DNA of 22,130 nt. Source: Bacteroidota bacterium (GTDB lineage: Bacteria; Bacteroidota; Bacteroidia; Flavobacteriales; Schleiferiaceae). Shown here piece by piece: positions 15,262 through 22,104 of the stretch. The stretch covers positions 1 to 22,130 of the forward strand of contig PXYR01000006.1 in NCBI GenBank assembly GCA_003023665.1, written 5' to 3'. The notes beneath the pieces are model-generated. The model saw only the letters and a list, made by a program, of their open reading frames with translations. It made no database searches and was not told where the DNA came from. A program made the position numbers and the translations under genes. Positions within the stretch are counted from its first letter, which is position 1; each line of letters begins with the position of its first letter.

Positions 15262-15720
15262 TTAGCCTGCTAAATCCGATCTAAAGCAGTCCAACAGCTC
15301 ATTGAGTTGTTGGGCTTTTTTTTCATCCATACCCGCAGCTAGAGATTCTACTTCTTCTCGTTGGATTAAAAGATTAACGAGCTTTTCGCCCTTCGCGGTC
15401 AAGAAAATGAAAACTATTCTTCTATCCTGTTTGTCACGAACTTTCATCAAAAAATCCATACAGACTAGACGATCAACCATACGAGAGGCATCGCTCATCT
15501 TGTCCAATAATCGCTCGCGTATTTCAGAAGTAGTAGACCCCGTTTCTCCAGCACCACGCACAATTCGCAGTACATTATACTGCTGCATGGTTAGGCCGTT
15601 CTCCTTTAGTCGAGCACTGATACGTTCTTTTAATCTATTGGAGGTATATATAAGATTAACAATCAATTTTGACTGTTCTGTTTTGAAAGACCTTTGTTTG
15701 ATTTCTTCTTCTAAGCTCAT
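15262..15720 (-). CDS. MarR-family transcriptional regulator
   Basis: A 152-residue winged-helix repressor-type protein. Helices flank a central DNA-binding region: GLTMQQYNVLRIVRGAGETG leads to the recognition region TTSEIRERLLDKMSDASRMVDRLV (about 64-86), then the wing MKVRDKQDRRIVFIFLTAKG (about 92-111). The C-terminal helix (about 113-150) completes the dimer interface. The Asp-Arg-Arg of the wing is a MarR hallmark. The regulator is cytoplasmic and its ligand unknown. A TTGTT-2-AACAA palindrome next to its own -7 box suggests autoregulation. Codons about 133-145 also encode, on the opposite strand, the pgi terminator hairpin, which constrains this C-terminal sequence. No efflux or enzyme gene that it would obviously control is adjacent. 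Confidence 0.92.
   Translation of the reverse strand: MSLEEEIKQRSFKTEQSKLIVNLIYTSNRLKERISARLKENGLTMQQYNVLRIVRGAGETGSTTSEIRERLLDKMSDASRMVDRLVCMDFLMKVRDKQDRRIVFIFLTAKGEKLVNLLIQREEVESLAAGMDEKKAQQLNELLDCFRSDLAG
15288..15323 (+). terminator. Intrinsic terminator of pgi, embedded in the marR coding sequence
   Basis: Twelve consecutive pairs join GTCCAACAGCTC (15289-15300) with GAGTTGTTGGGC (15304-15315), including two G-U wobbles, around an ATT loop. Eight T residues (15316-15323) follow directly on the plus strand. It starts 28 bases after the pgi stop and lies wholly inside the opposing marR gene. Confidence 0.85.
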
Positions 15721-15737
15721 AAGACACTAAGGAATAA

Positions 15738-15758
15738 CAAAGTTAATTGTTCAAACAA
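15738..15758 (-). promoter_or_regulatory. marR promoter with candidate operator
   Basis: The minus strand reads TAACTTTG (15745-15738), an exact TAnnTTTG box 18 bases before the ATG. One base upstream lies the imperfect palindrome TTGTT-CA-AACAA (15747-15758 on plus), the size and style of MarR-family sites. A bound dimer here would block the promoter. Confidence 0.5.
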
Positions 15759-15765
15759 ATAAGGG

Positions 15766-15796
15766 AAAAATAAAAACCTGTGCAATTCACACAGGT
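15766..15796 (-). terminator. Intrinsic terminator after frr
   Basis: ACCTGTG (15776-15782) pairs with CACAGGT (15790-15796) around a 7-base loop. On the minus transcript a U-rich run (complement of 15766-15775) follows. It lies 24 bases beyond the frr stop and separates frr from marR. Confidence 0.8.
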
Positions 15797-15819
15797 AATT
15801 AAGTATATCTGCAAACGGC

Positions 15820-16383
15820 TTAAACCGTCATAATATCATTTTCCTTTTTCGCAAACATCGCATCGCATTTTGCAATGTAATCGTCCGTCATTTTTTGAAT
15901 ATTATTTTCATTATCCTTACGAAGATCTTCGCTTAATCCGTCGCTCCCCATTCTTTTGAGTTCATCCATCGCACTCTTGCGCGCCGCACGAACCCCAACC
16001 TTGGCATTCTCACTTTCTGCTTTAGCCATTTTAGCTAGTTCACGACGACGTTCTTCTGTTAGTGGAGGAACTGAAATTATTACGCTTTCACCATTATTCA
16101 TTGGATTAAAACCTAGTCCAGCATTAATGATGGCACGCTCAATATCCGGTATGATACTCTTTTCCCAAGGTTGAATACTAATAGTTCTTGCGTCTGGCGT
16201 ATTGACGTTACTTACTTGAGCAAGGGGTGTTGGTGCACCGTAGTACTCGACCATAACGCTATCAAGCATTGAGGCGCTTGCACGACCTGCACGAATTTTT
16301 AATAGTGACTTTTCCATATGAACGATTGCTCTGTCCATATCGTCCCTTGTTGATTCCAACACTAATTCTAATTCCTCTTCCAT
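15820..16383 (-). CDS. frr: Ribosome recycling factor
   Basis: A 187-residue protein, normal for RRF (about 185). It splits the post-termination 70S ribosome together with EF-G. Family segments are visible: KIRAGRASASMLDSVMVEYYGAPTPL, then NVNTPDARTISIQPWEKSII, GLGFNPMNNGESVIIS, PPLTEERRRELAKMAK, and VRAARKSAMDELK in the long coiled-coil domain I. Domain II lies roughly between residues 30 and 105. The gene is 13 bases downstream of pyrH, a pairing conserved in many bacteria, and shares its promoter. A hairpin terminator follows. Confidence 0.98.
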   Translation of the reverse strand: MEEELELVLESTRDDMDRAIVHMEKSLLKIRAGRASASMLDSVMVEYYGAPTPLAQVSNVNTPDARTISIQPWEKSIIPDIERAIINAGLGFNPMNNGESVIISVPPLTEERRRELAKMAKAESENAKVGVRAARKSAMDELKRMGSDGLSEDLRKDNENNIQKMTDDYIAKCDAMFAKKENDIMTV

Positions 16384-16396
16384 GAGTTCTATACGC

Positions 16397-17110
16397 TTAG
16401 TTCTTAACCAATGTTCCTATGCCGTCTGCACCTTCTACAACCTTCATTAGATTGCCTTTAGTGTTCATATCGAAAACAATAATAGGAAGATCATTTTCCC
16501 GACTCAATGTGAATGCTGTCATATCCATCACATTCAATCCGCGATCGTAAACTTCCTTGAAGCTTAGCTCTTTAAATTTAGTTGCCGATTCATCTTTTTC
16601 CGGATCAGCGGTATAAATTCCATCTACCCTAGTTCCTTTCAAGATGACATCTGCTTGAATTTCTACAGCGCGCAGTGTAGCACCGGTATCAGTAGTAAAG
16701 TATGGATTTCCTGTTCCCGCGGAAAAGATAACCACACGACCTTTCTCTAAATGACGTATTGCTCGGCGGCGAATAAATGGCTCAGCCACTTTATCCATCT
16801 CAATAGCGCTTTGTAAACGTGTTTTTACACCTGCACTTTCCAAAGCTCCCTGCAAAGCCAGGCCGTTAATTACGGTAGCCAGCATCCCCATATGATCGGC
16901 TTGCACACGGTCCATCCCTTGTGATGCACCACTAATTCCTCTAAAAATATTACCGCCACCAATGACTATACCTACTTGAACACCTTTTTCTGAAACCGCC
17001 TTGATTTCCTCAGCATATTCGGCTATGCGATTGGGGTCTATTCCAAAGTCATTGTCGCCCATTAGCGCTTCGCCACTCAATTTCAATAGGACTCTATTGT
17101 ATTTCATCAT
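16397..17110 (-). CDS. pyrH: Uridylate kinase (UMP kinase)
   Basis: A 237-residue amino-acid-kinase-fold enzyme phosphorylating UMP to UDP with ATP. Visible motifs are LLKLSGEALMG (nucleotide-binding start), VIGGGNIFRG (49-58), the DHMGMLATVINGLAL helix, and FSAGTGNPYFTTDTGA (129-144), which binds UMP; DVILKGTRVDGIYTADP follows. It is a hexameric, cytosolic, allosterically controlled enzyme in other bacteria. The start has two adjacent ATGs (17110 and 17107), and the predicted transcription start lies only a few bases upstream, so the message may be nearly leaderless. It lies beyond the tsf terminator and forms a unit with frr. Confidence 0.97.
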   Translation of the reverse strand: MMKYNRVLLKLSGEALMGDNDFGIDPNRIAEYAEEIKAVSEKGVQVGIVIGGGNIFRGISGASQGMDRVQADHMGMLATVINGLALQGALESAGVKTRLQSAIEMDKVAEPFIRRRAIRHLEKGRVVIFSAGTGNPYFTTDTGATLRAVEIQADVILKGTRVDGIYTADPEKDESATKFKELSFKEVYDRGLNVMDMTAFTLSRENDLPIIVFDMNTKGNLMKVVEGADGIGTLVKN

Positions 17111-17123
17111 TCAAAGGTTTGAA

Positions 17124-17131
17124 CAAATATA
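17124..17131 (-). promoter_or_regulatory. -7 promoter box for pyrH-frr
   Basis: The minus strand reads TATATTTG (17131-17124), an exact TAnnTTTG match, only 13 bases before the first pyrH ATG. The predicted 5' leader is about 7 bases or less. No clear -33 TTTG is seen at the expected distance. Confidence 0.6.
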
Positions 17132-17201
17132 AGTCAACTCAAAACGATTGTATAAAATGGCCACGTTACTTTTACACCGAAATAGGAATGAATTTTTCAA
17201 T

Positions 17202-17233
17202 AAAAAAAGCCCTCATCTTCCGATGAGGGCTTT
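17202..17233 (-). terminator. Intrinsic terminator after tsf
   Basis: AAAGCCCTCATC (17206-17217) pairs perfectly with GATGAGGGCTTT (17222-17233) around a 4-base loop. On the minus transcript it is followed by a U run (complement of 17202-17208). It ends the ribosomal protein/tsf unit before the pyrH promoter. Confidence 0.93.
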
Positions 17234-17255
17234 CATTTTTCTTTCTGCAATTTCT

Positions 17256-18074
17256 CTATAAAGAAACTCTTTTGAAGTCTACCACTTCTAGACCAGATTG
17301 TACACTAGTCAAGTATTTTGCAACACTCATCTTACCATCTTTGATGAAGGCTTGGTCTACCAATGTATTCTCTTTGAAGAATTTGTTTAATCTACCTGCA
17401 GCAATCTTGTCTAACATTTCTTCAGGCTTACCTTCTTGGCGAGCAAGCTCTTTACCTACCTCTAGTTCACGATCAATAACATCTTGTGTTACCGCATCGC
17501 GATTCAATGCAACAGGATTCATAGCTGCAGCTTGCATAGCAACATCACGACCAGCTTCCGCAGCTTCGGCTGTTAACCCCACTAGAGTACCAATTTTATT
17601 ACCCATATGAATATATGAGGCTACATAAGCAGCTTGAACTGTAGCTAATTCTGCCACTTCAATTTTTTCGCCAATTACACCTGTTTGCTCTTGCAATTTA
17701 TCCGCAACTGTTAAGCCGCCTTCAAAAGCCATTGCACCAAATTCTTCAGCACTAGAAACTCCTGTAGAGAGGGCCAAATCAGCCAATTTGTGAGCTAAAC
17801 CAACGAAATCTTCATTTTTCGCCACAAAGTCTGTCTCACATGATAGCTTCACGATAACTCCTTTGTCTGAGCCATTCGTTTTAGCAATAACAGCACCTTC
17901 AGTAGCGTCACGATCCGCACGCTTTGCTGCTACTTTTTGACCTTTCTTTCTTAAGATGTCTACTGCAGCTTCGAAATCACCTTCGGCTTCAACCAAAGCT
18001 TTCTTGCAGTCCATCATACCAGCACCGGTTTGCTTTCTGAGTTTATTTACTTCAGCAGCAGTAATCTTTGCCAT
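17256..18074 (-). CDS. tsf: Elongation factor Ts
   Basis: A 272-residue nucleotide exchange factor that releases GDP from EF-Tu. The N-terminal UBA-like domain reads VNKLRKQTGAGMMDCKKALVEAEGDFEAAVDILRKKG (residues 9-45, seen as two family signatures). The core motif SCETDFVAKNEDF (78-90) inserts the TDFV loop (81-84) into EF-Tu. Later segments include GVIGEKIEVAELATV and YIHMGNKIGTLVGL. Slightly shorter than E. coli Ts (283). It follows rpsB by 98 bases, the standard order. A hairpin with a U tract in that gap may reduce read-through from rpsB, and the tsf gene ends at a strong terminator. Confidence 0.98.
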   Translation of the reverse strand: MAKITAAEVNKLRKQTGAGMMDCKKALVEAEGDFEAAVDILRKKGQKVAAKRADRDATEGAVIAKTNGSDKGVIVKLSCETDFVAKNEDFVGLAHKLADLALSTGVSSAEEFGAMAFEGGLTVADKLQEQTGVIGEKIEVAELATVQAAYVASYIHMGNKIGTLVGLTAEAAEAGRDVAMQAAAMNPVALNRDAVTQDVIDRELEVGKELARQEGKPEEMLDKIAAGRLNKFFKENTLVDQAFIKDGKMSVAKYLTSVQSGLEVVDFKRVSL

Positions 18075-18105
18075 GATATTGAGATTTAATTTATTGTTTT
18101 AATTG

Positions 18106-18139
18106 AAAAAAGAGCCGTAAAGTGTTCTCCACGACTCTT
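18106..18139 (-). terminator. Hairpin with U tract between rpsB and tsf (terminator or attenuator)
   Basis: AAGAGCCGT (18110-18118) pairs with ACGACTCTT (18131-18139) with one G-U over 9 positions and a 12-base loop. Minus-strand transcripts then enter six U residues (complement of 18106-18111). It lies inside the rpsB-tsf gap; no separate tsf promoter is obvious, so partial termination is likely. Confidence 0.65.
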
Positions 18140-18172
18140 AAATAAGGTATCTATCTAATAAAGCTCTATTGC

Positions 18173-18919
18173 TTATGCTTTAGCAGCTTTCTTATCAATC
18201 TTTGCTTGTTCTGCAGCTGCCTTATCGCTCTTGCGCTGTGACAGACCAGATTTTACGCCTTCCGTTATTCTTTCTAAAATAACTGCAATCGACTTAGACG
18301 CATCATCATTAGCTGGAATAGCATAATCTACACGACGCGGATCTGAATTTGTGTCAACCATAGCAAAAGTTGGAATACCCAACTTAATAGCTTCATCTAC
18401 AGCAATATTTTCACGCTTAATGTCTACAATGAAAAGAGCAGCAGGCAAACGATTCATATCAGCTACAGAGCCTAAGTCTTTTTCAAGTTTCGCACGTTGA
18501 CGATCAACTTGCAAACGCTCTCTCTTTGACAAGGTCTCAAACGTTCCGTTTTCTTTCATCTTATCAATGCTCTGCATCTTTTTGATGGCTTTACGGATTG
18601 TTACAAAGTTTGTCAACATACCCCCTGGCCAACGCTCAGTTACGTAAGGCATGTTTGCATCGCCTGCATACTTTGCGACGATTTCTTTAGCTTGTTTTTT
18701 CGTTGCTACGAAAAGGATTTTACGACCTGACGCTGCAATTTTAGTCAAAGCTTCTGTTGCTTCGTTGAGTTTAGCGTCTGTTTTGTGTAAGTCGATTACG
18801 TGAATTCCATTGCGCTCCATAAAGATGTAAGGCGCCATATTAGGATTCCACTTGCGAGTTAAATGTCCGAAGTGAACACCCGCATCCATGAGTTTTTTAA
18901 TGTTGTCTGTTACTGCCAT
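18173..18919 (-). CDS. rpsB: 30S ribosomal protein S2
   Basis: A 248-residue small-subunit protein. Typical S2 segments are MDAGVHFGHLTRKWNPNMAP, YIFMERNGIHVIDLHKT, ILFVATKKQAKEIV, RWPGGMLTNF, RLPAALFIVDIKRENIAVDEA and PTFAMVDTNSDPRRVDYAIPANDDA. The C-terminal tail is Lys/Ala-rich (AAEQAKIDKKAAKA). S2 assembles late, with S1 docking beside it. The start is the ATG at 18919, 78 bases after rpsI. That leader contains a TTACT/AGTAA hairpin (18933-18947 region) that could take part in regulation, since S2 represses rpsB-tsf in E. coli; no such control is shown here. Confidence 0.98.
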   Translation of the reverse strand: MAVTDNIKKLMDAGVHFGHLTRKWNPNMAPYIFMERNGIHVIDLHKTDAKLNEATEALTKIAASGRKILFVATKKQAKEIVAKYAGDANMPYVTERWPGGMLTNFVTIRKAIKKMQSIDKMKENGTFETLSKRERLQVDRQRAKLEKDLGSVADMNRLPAALFIVDIKRENIAVDEAIKLGIPTFAMVDTNSDPRRVDYAIPANDDASKSIAVILERITEGVKSGLSQRKSDKAAAEQAKIDKKAAKA

Positions 18920-18997
18920 TTTTTTGAGTTTACTTTCCTAGTAAGCAATGCATCAGTAGCCTTTAAGAGTCTGACACATTTGGATACTAAATCTCGA

Positions 18998-19384
18998 TTA
19001 ACGTTTAGAGAATTGGAATTTCTTACGTGCTTTCTTCTGTCCGAATTTCTTACGCTCAACCATACGAGGGTCACGAGTAAGAAGTCCAGCAGGCTTCAAT
19101 TCTGTGCGGTTCTCGTTATCAATCTCAGAGAGAATACGAGAAACACCCAAGCGAATTGCCTCAGCTTGACCGGTAATACCGCCTCCAAAAACGTTTACTT
19201 TAACGTCGTAGGATCCTGTAGTATCAGTCAAAGAGAAAGGCTGCTCTAACTTGTAGTGCAACGGCGCAGTGTTGAAGTAGTCCTTGTAGTCCTTACCATT
19301 GACGGTGATGCTTCCAGCACCTTCGTCCATGTAAACACGAGCTACAGAAGTTTTACGTCTTCCAATTGCGTGAAACTTTGCCAT
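18998..19384 (-). CDS. rpsI: 30S ribosomal protein S9
   Basis: A 128-residue protein, typical length. It begins MAKFHAIGRRKTSVARVYM, continues with ITVNGKDYKDYF and VNVFGGGITGQAEAIRLGVSRIL, and ends in the basic tail RDPRMVERKKFGQKKARKKF with terminal FSKR. The Arg-rich C-terminal tail reaches the P-site tRNA anticodon arm. It lies 10 bases downstream of rplM, the conserved L13-S9 pair, and upstream of rpsB in the same transcription direction. Confidence 0.98.
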   Translation of the reverse strand: MAKFHAIGRRKTSVARVYMDEGAGSITVNGKDYKDYFNTAPLHYKLEQPFSLTDTTGSYDVKVNVFGGGITGQAEAIRLGVSRILSEIDNENRTELKPAGLLTRDPRMVERKKFGQKKARKKFQFSKR

Positions 19385-19394
19385 TTATTATTAA

Positions 19395-19850
19395 TTATTT
19401 GATTTCATTAATGTTGATCGCAGTCGGCTTTTGAGCTTCATGCTTGTGCTCACCACCCACATATACATGTAGGTTGCGGAACAACTGCGCACCTAAACGA
19501 TTTTTAGGTAGCATTCCCTTTACCGCTTTTTCAACAACGCGTTCAGGAAACTTTGCCATAATGTTTTCTGGGTTAGTCGTACGTTGACCTCCTGGATAAC
19601 CAGTATGCCAAACGTAAGTCTTCTCAGTCATCTTATTTCCGCTTAACACCACTTTGTCGGCATTAAGAATGATGACATTATCACCACAGTCAACGTGCGG
19701 GGTATAATTAGGCTTGCGCTTTCCTCTAAGTAGTAATGCAACTTTAGATGCTAAACGACCCAAAGTTTGGCCTTCTGCATCAACTATTAACCAGTTTTTG
19801 TCTACTGTAGCCGCGTTGGCTGAAACTGTTTTATAACTTAATGTATTCAC
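19395..19850 (-). CDS. rplM: 50S ribosomal protein L13 (GTG start)
   Basis: A 151-residue large-subunit protein. Segments are NWLIVDAEGQTLGRLASKVALLLRGK, NYTPHVDCGDNVIILNADKVVLSG, KTYVWHTGYPGGQ, VVEKAVKGMLPKNRLGAQLFRNLHVYVG and the C-terminal EHKHEAQKP. The start must be the GTG at 19850: there is no in-frame ATG between it and a TAA 15 bases further upstream, and translation from there gives the expected N-terminus NTLSYKTVSANAATVDKNW. The gene heads the rplM-rpsI-rpsB-tsf run. A promoter about 60 bases upstream leaves a leader of about 50 bases. Confidence 0.97.
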   Translation of the reverse strand: MNTLSYKTVSANAATVDKNWLIVDAEGQTLGRLASKVALLLRGKRKPNYTPHVDCGDNVIILNADKVVLSGNKMTEKTYVWHTGYPGGQRTTNPENIMAKFPERVVEKAVKGMLPKNRLGAQLFRNLHVYVGGEHKHEAQKPTAININEIK

Positions 19851-19906
19851 CGCTAATGCGTTTTAAATTTAAAAGTGGCCGTTCCACACGACCTCTAAAA
19901 GGGCTG

Positions 19907-19939
19907 CGAAAATACATCTTTATTTGCCTAACAACCAAA
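19907..19939 (-). promoter_or_regulatory. Promoter for the rplM-rpsI-rpsB-tsf unit
   Basis: On the minus strand TTTG (19939-19936) is followed after exactly 21 bases by TATTTTCG (19914-19907), one mismatch from TAnnTTTG. The predicted start near 19900 gives a leader of about 50 bases with a possible GTGG/CCAC hairpin before the GTG codon. Confidence 0.5.
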
Positions 19940-20023
19940 AATCTATGCACAAAAAATCAGCACGATGAACTTAGTATAGATATTGTGTTGTTAACAATAA
20001 GAATAAATGCGAAATTGCAAACC

Positions 20024-22039
20024 ATGCAAAAGTACATCAGAATACCCCTAATTATTGCTTTATCCTTGGTTTCAAGCGCCGTATTTGGACAAAAATGTGG
20101 ACACGATCAACTTGAGCAAGAAGTAAAACGACTCTTTCCAGCGTATGAAAGCGCTGAAAACGAGTTTATCCAGAACATCGATTTCGATAATGATTCCAAA
20201 ACGGAAGCCACCGTTTATAAAATTCCCGTGGTGGTACACATAATTTGGGACGATATATCAGACAACATTTCAGATAAACAAGTGCGGGATGCAATAGCTG
20301 TTCTAAACGAAGATTTTAGACGAATGAACGCTGATACAACGAATACTCGTTCCATTTTTGCTAACGTGGCCACAGATTGTGAAATTGAATTCGAGCTTGC
20401 CCAGTTAAATCCTCAAGGAAATTGCACCTCTGGGATTACCCGAACGCAAAGCGCCTTGAGTACGAACGCAAATAACATCGTTAAAAGCCTGATTAGCTGG
20501 CCCAACACAAAATACATGAACATTTGGGTGGTGAATAGCATTGACCTTGGTAGCTCAGGATCAGGAACCGTTCTTGGATATGCATACAAACCCAATCCGG
20601 GACAAGGAACAACCTTTGACGGCTTGGTAGTTAGGCATGATCGAATGGGTAGAATTGGAACCGGTACAAGTGCAGGGAGAACTTTGACGCACGAAGCCGG
20701 TCATTACTTAGGTCTTGACCATCCATTTAAAGGAGGATGTTTTTCTGGAGACAATTGTGCAGACACTCCGCCTGTCGTAGAGGCAAGCTTTGGCTGTAAT
20801 TTAAACGCCAATACCTGTTCAAATGACAACCCAGATCAGCTTGATCAAATTGAAAATTACATGGATTATTCAGACGATAATTGCATGAATATGTTCACTC
20901 AAGACCAACGCGCCATCATGCGAAGTAACTTAAGTATTTCTAATCGCAGAGGCTATTTGGTAACCCCAGTTAATGCTTCAAATACCGGTATTGCTGCAAA
21001 CGCAACTTTGCCTTGTGCCCCTCAAGCCAACTTTGGCGTAAATCAATCCGTAATCTGTGCGGGCAGCACCGTTCAGTTCACAGATAGAAGTACATTTGGC
21101 AATCCTACAAGCTGGCAGTGGAATTTCCCTGGCGGTTCACCTAATTCTTCTACGGATGAAAACCCTACCGTTACATATCATTATAAAGGTAATTTCAATG
21201 TCTCTTTAACGGTAACTAATGGCAATGGGACCAACACCCTTCTTCAAAACGGATACATCTCAGTAAGAAAAAATTCACCGGGATTATGGGTCAACGGATT
21301 CCAATCAGGATTTGAATTCAACACCGTTCCAAGCGGTACTTGGCATGTTGAAAATGCAGATGGCGACAACATCACTTGGCAGCGTAATAGCTATAATTTT
21401 TACGAAGGCGCTTATTGTGTTAAACTAGATAATTACAACAACCAAGTAGACAATAGCGATGCTTTGATAACGGACAAAATCTATGTTGGAGGTGCAAAAT
21501 CCATGAACTTTAGCTTTAAATACGCAGTAGCAAGCAAGCCAGGTTTTGCGGGAGACCGTATAGTAGTTAGTGTAAGTCAAGATTGCGGAGAGTCGTGGCA
21601 GAGTGCTCGCACCCTGTTAGGTCCCCTTCTTTACGCTGCAACAAATAAAGCAAATCCTTGGAATCCCACATCTTTAAATAATTGGAGAAGTATCAATATA
21701 AATTTGAGCGACTATGTAGGCCCTGATCCCATTATGATTAAAATAGACTTTATATCCGGTGGAGGTAATAACGCTTTCTTAGACGACTTTCAGCTTGTTA
21801 CCGTGCTTGACAATGAAGAGATTTCAATCGAGGATGTTCAGATTGCACCCAACCCTTCCAGTGGTTCATTCCAAGTACGAGGACTACCGTCAGGGTCCCA
21901 ATACGTTATTTACGCCGTTGATGGACGTCTAATTCAGAAAGGACAATTAGACTTTGAACGTTCTATACATATAGAATCAAACCCGGGATACTATATATTC
22001 CAATCGGGCGATTTACGAAAGCCTATAATTATTCAGTAA
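20024..22039 (+). CDS. Secreted M43-family (pappalysin-like) zinc metalloprotease with PKD and T9SS sorting domains
   Basis: A 671-residue exported protease. The chosen start gives a clean signal peptide (MQKYIRIPLIIALSLVSSAVFG-Q); the frame is open for another 61 codons upstream, but those overlap the rplM promoter and have no export signal. The catalytic domain runs from about 65 to 315 with HEAGHYLGLDH (223-233), the extended HExxHxxGxxH zinc site of metzincins, and a Met-turn at NYMDYSDD (Met280). Six or more Cys (such as C239, C245, C258, C265) suggest disulphides. A PKD domain covers about 332-415, and a beta-rich carbohydrate-binding or MAM-like region about 430-592. The T9SS tail (IAPNPSSGSFQVRG onward, about 605-671) predicts surface delivery or release. 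Likely role: extracellular protein degradation. It is divergent from rplM and ends at a terminator. Confidence 0.93.
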   Translation: MQKYIRIPLIIALSLVSSAVFGQKCGHDQLEQEVKRLFPAYESAENEFIQNIDFDNDSKTEATVYKIPVVVHIIWDDISDNISDKQVRDAIAVLNEDFRRMNADTTNTRSIFANVATDCEIEFELAQLNPQGNCTSGITRTQSALSTNANNIVKSLISWPNTKYMNIWVVNSIDLGSSGSGTVLGYAYKPNPGQGTTFDGLVVRHDRMGRIGTGTSAGRTLTHEAGHYLGLDHPFKGGCFSGDNCADTPPVVEASFGCNLNANTCSNDNPDQLDQIENYMDYSDDNCMNMFTQDQRAIMRSNLSISNRRGYLVTPVNASNTGIAANATLPCAPQANFGVNQSVICAGSTVQFTDRSTFGNPTSWQWNFPGGSPNSSTDENPTVTYHYKGNFNVSLTVTNGNGTNTLLQNGYISVRKNSPGLWVNGFQSGFEFNTVPSGTWHVENADGDNITWQRNSYNFYEGAYCVKLDNYNNQVDNSDALITDKIYVGGAKSMNFSFKYAVASKPGFAGDRIVVSVSQDCGESWQSARTLLGPLLYAATNKANPWNPTSLNNWRSININLSDYVGPDPIMIKIDFISGGGNNAFLDDFQLVTVLDNEEISIEDVQIAPNPSSGSFQVRGLPSGSQYVIYAVDGRLIQKGQLDFERSIHIESNPGYYIFQSGDLRKPIIIQ

Positions 22040-22061
22040 TCCTTTCGGGTTTTTATAGATT

Positions 22062-22104
22062 ATAAAGATCCCCGCAAGCGTTGCCCGCGGGAATCTTTAT
22101 TTTA
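22062..22104 (+). terminator. Intrinsic terminator after the metalloprotease gene
   Basis: ATAAAGAT (22062-22069) pairs with ATCTTTAT (22093-22100), and CCCGC (22071-22075) with GCGGG (22087-22091), with one C-A mismatch and an 11-base loop. A T-rich stretch follows. The symmetric A/T flanks could also serve a convergent gene. Confidence 0.8.

Noticed and set aside
19841..20023. Upstream in-frame extension of the metalloprotease (61 codons).
   Set aside because: It would bury the signal peptide, overlaps the first codons and promoter of rplM, and reads as basic, non-secretory sequence.
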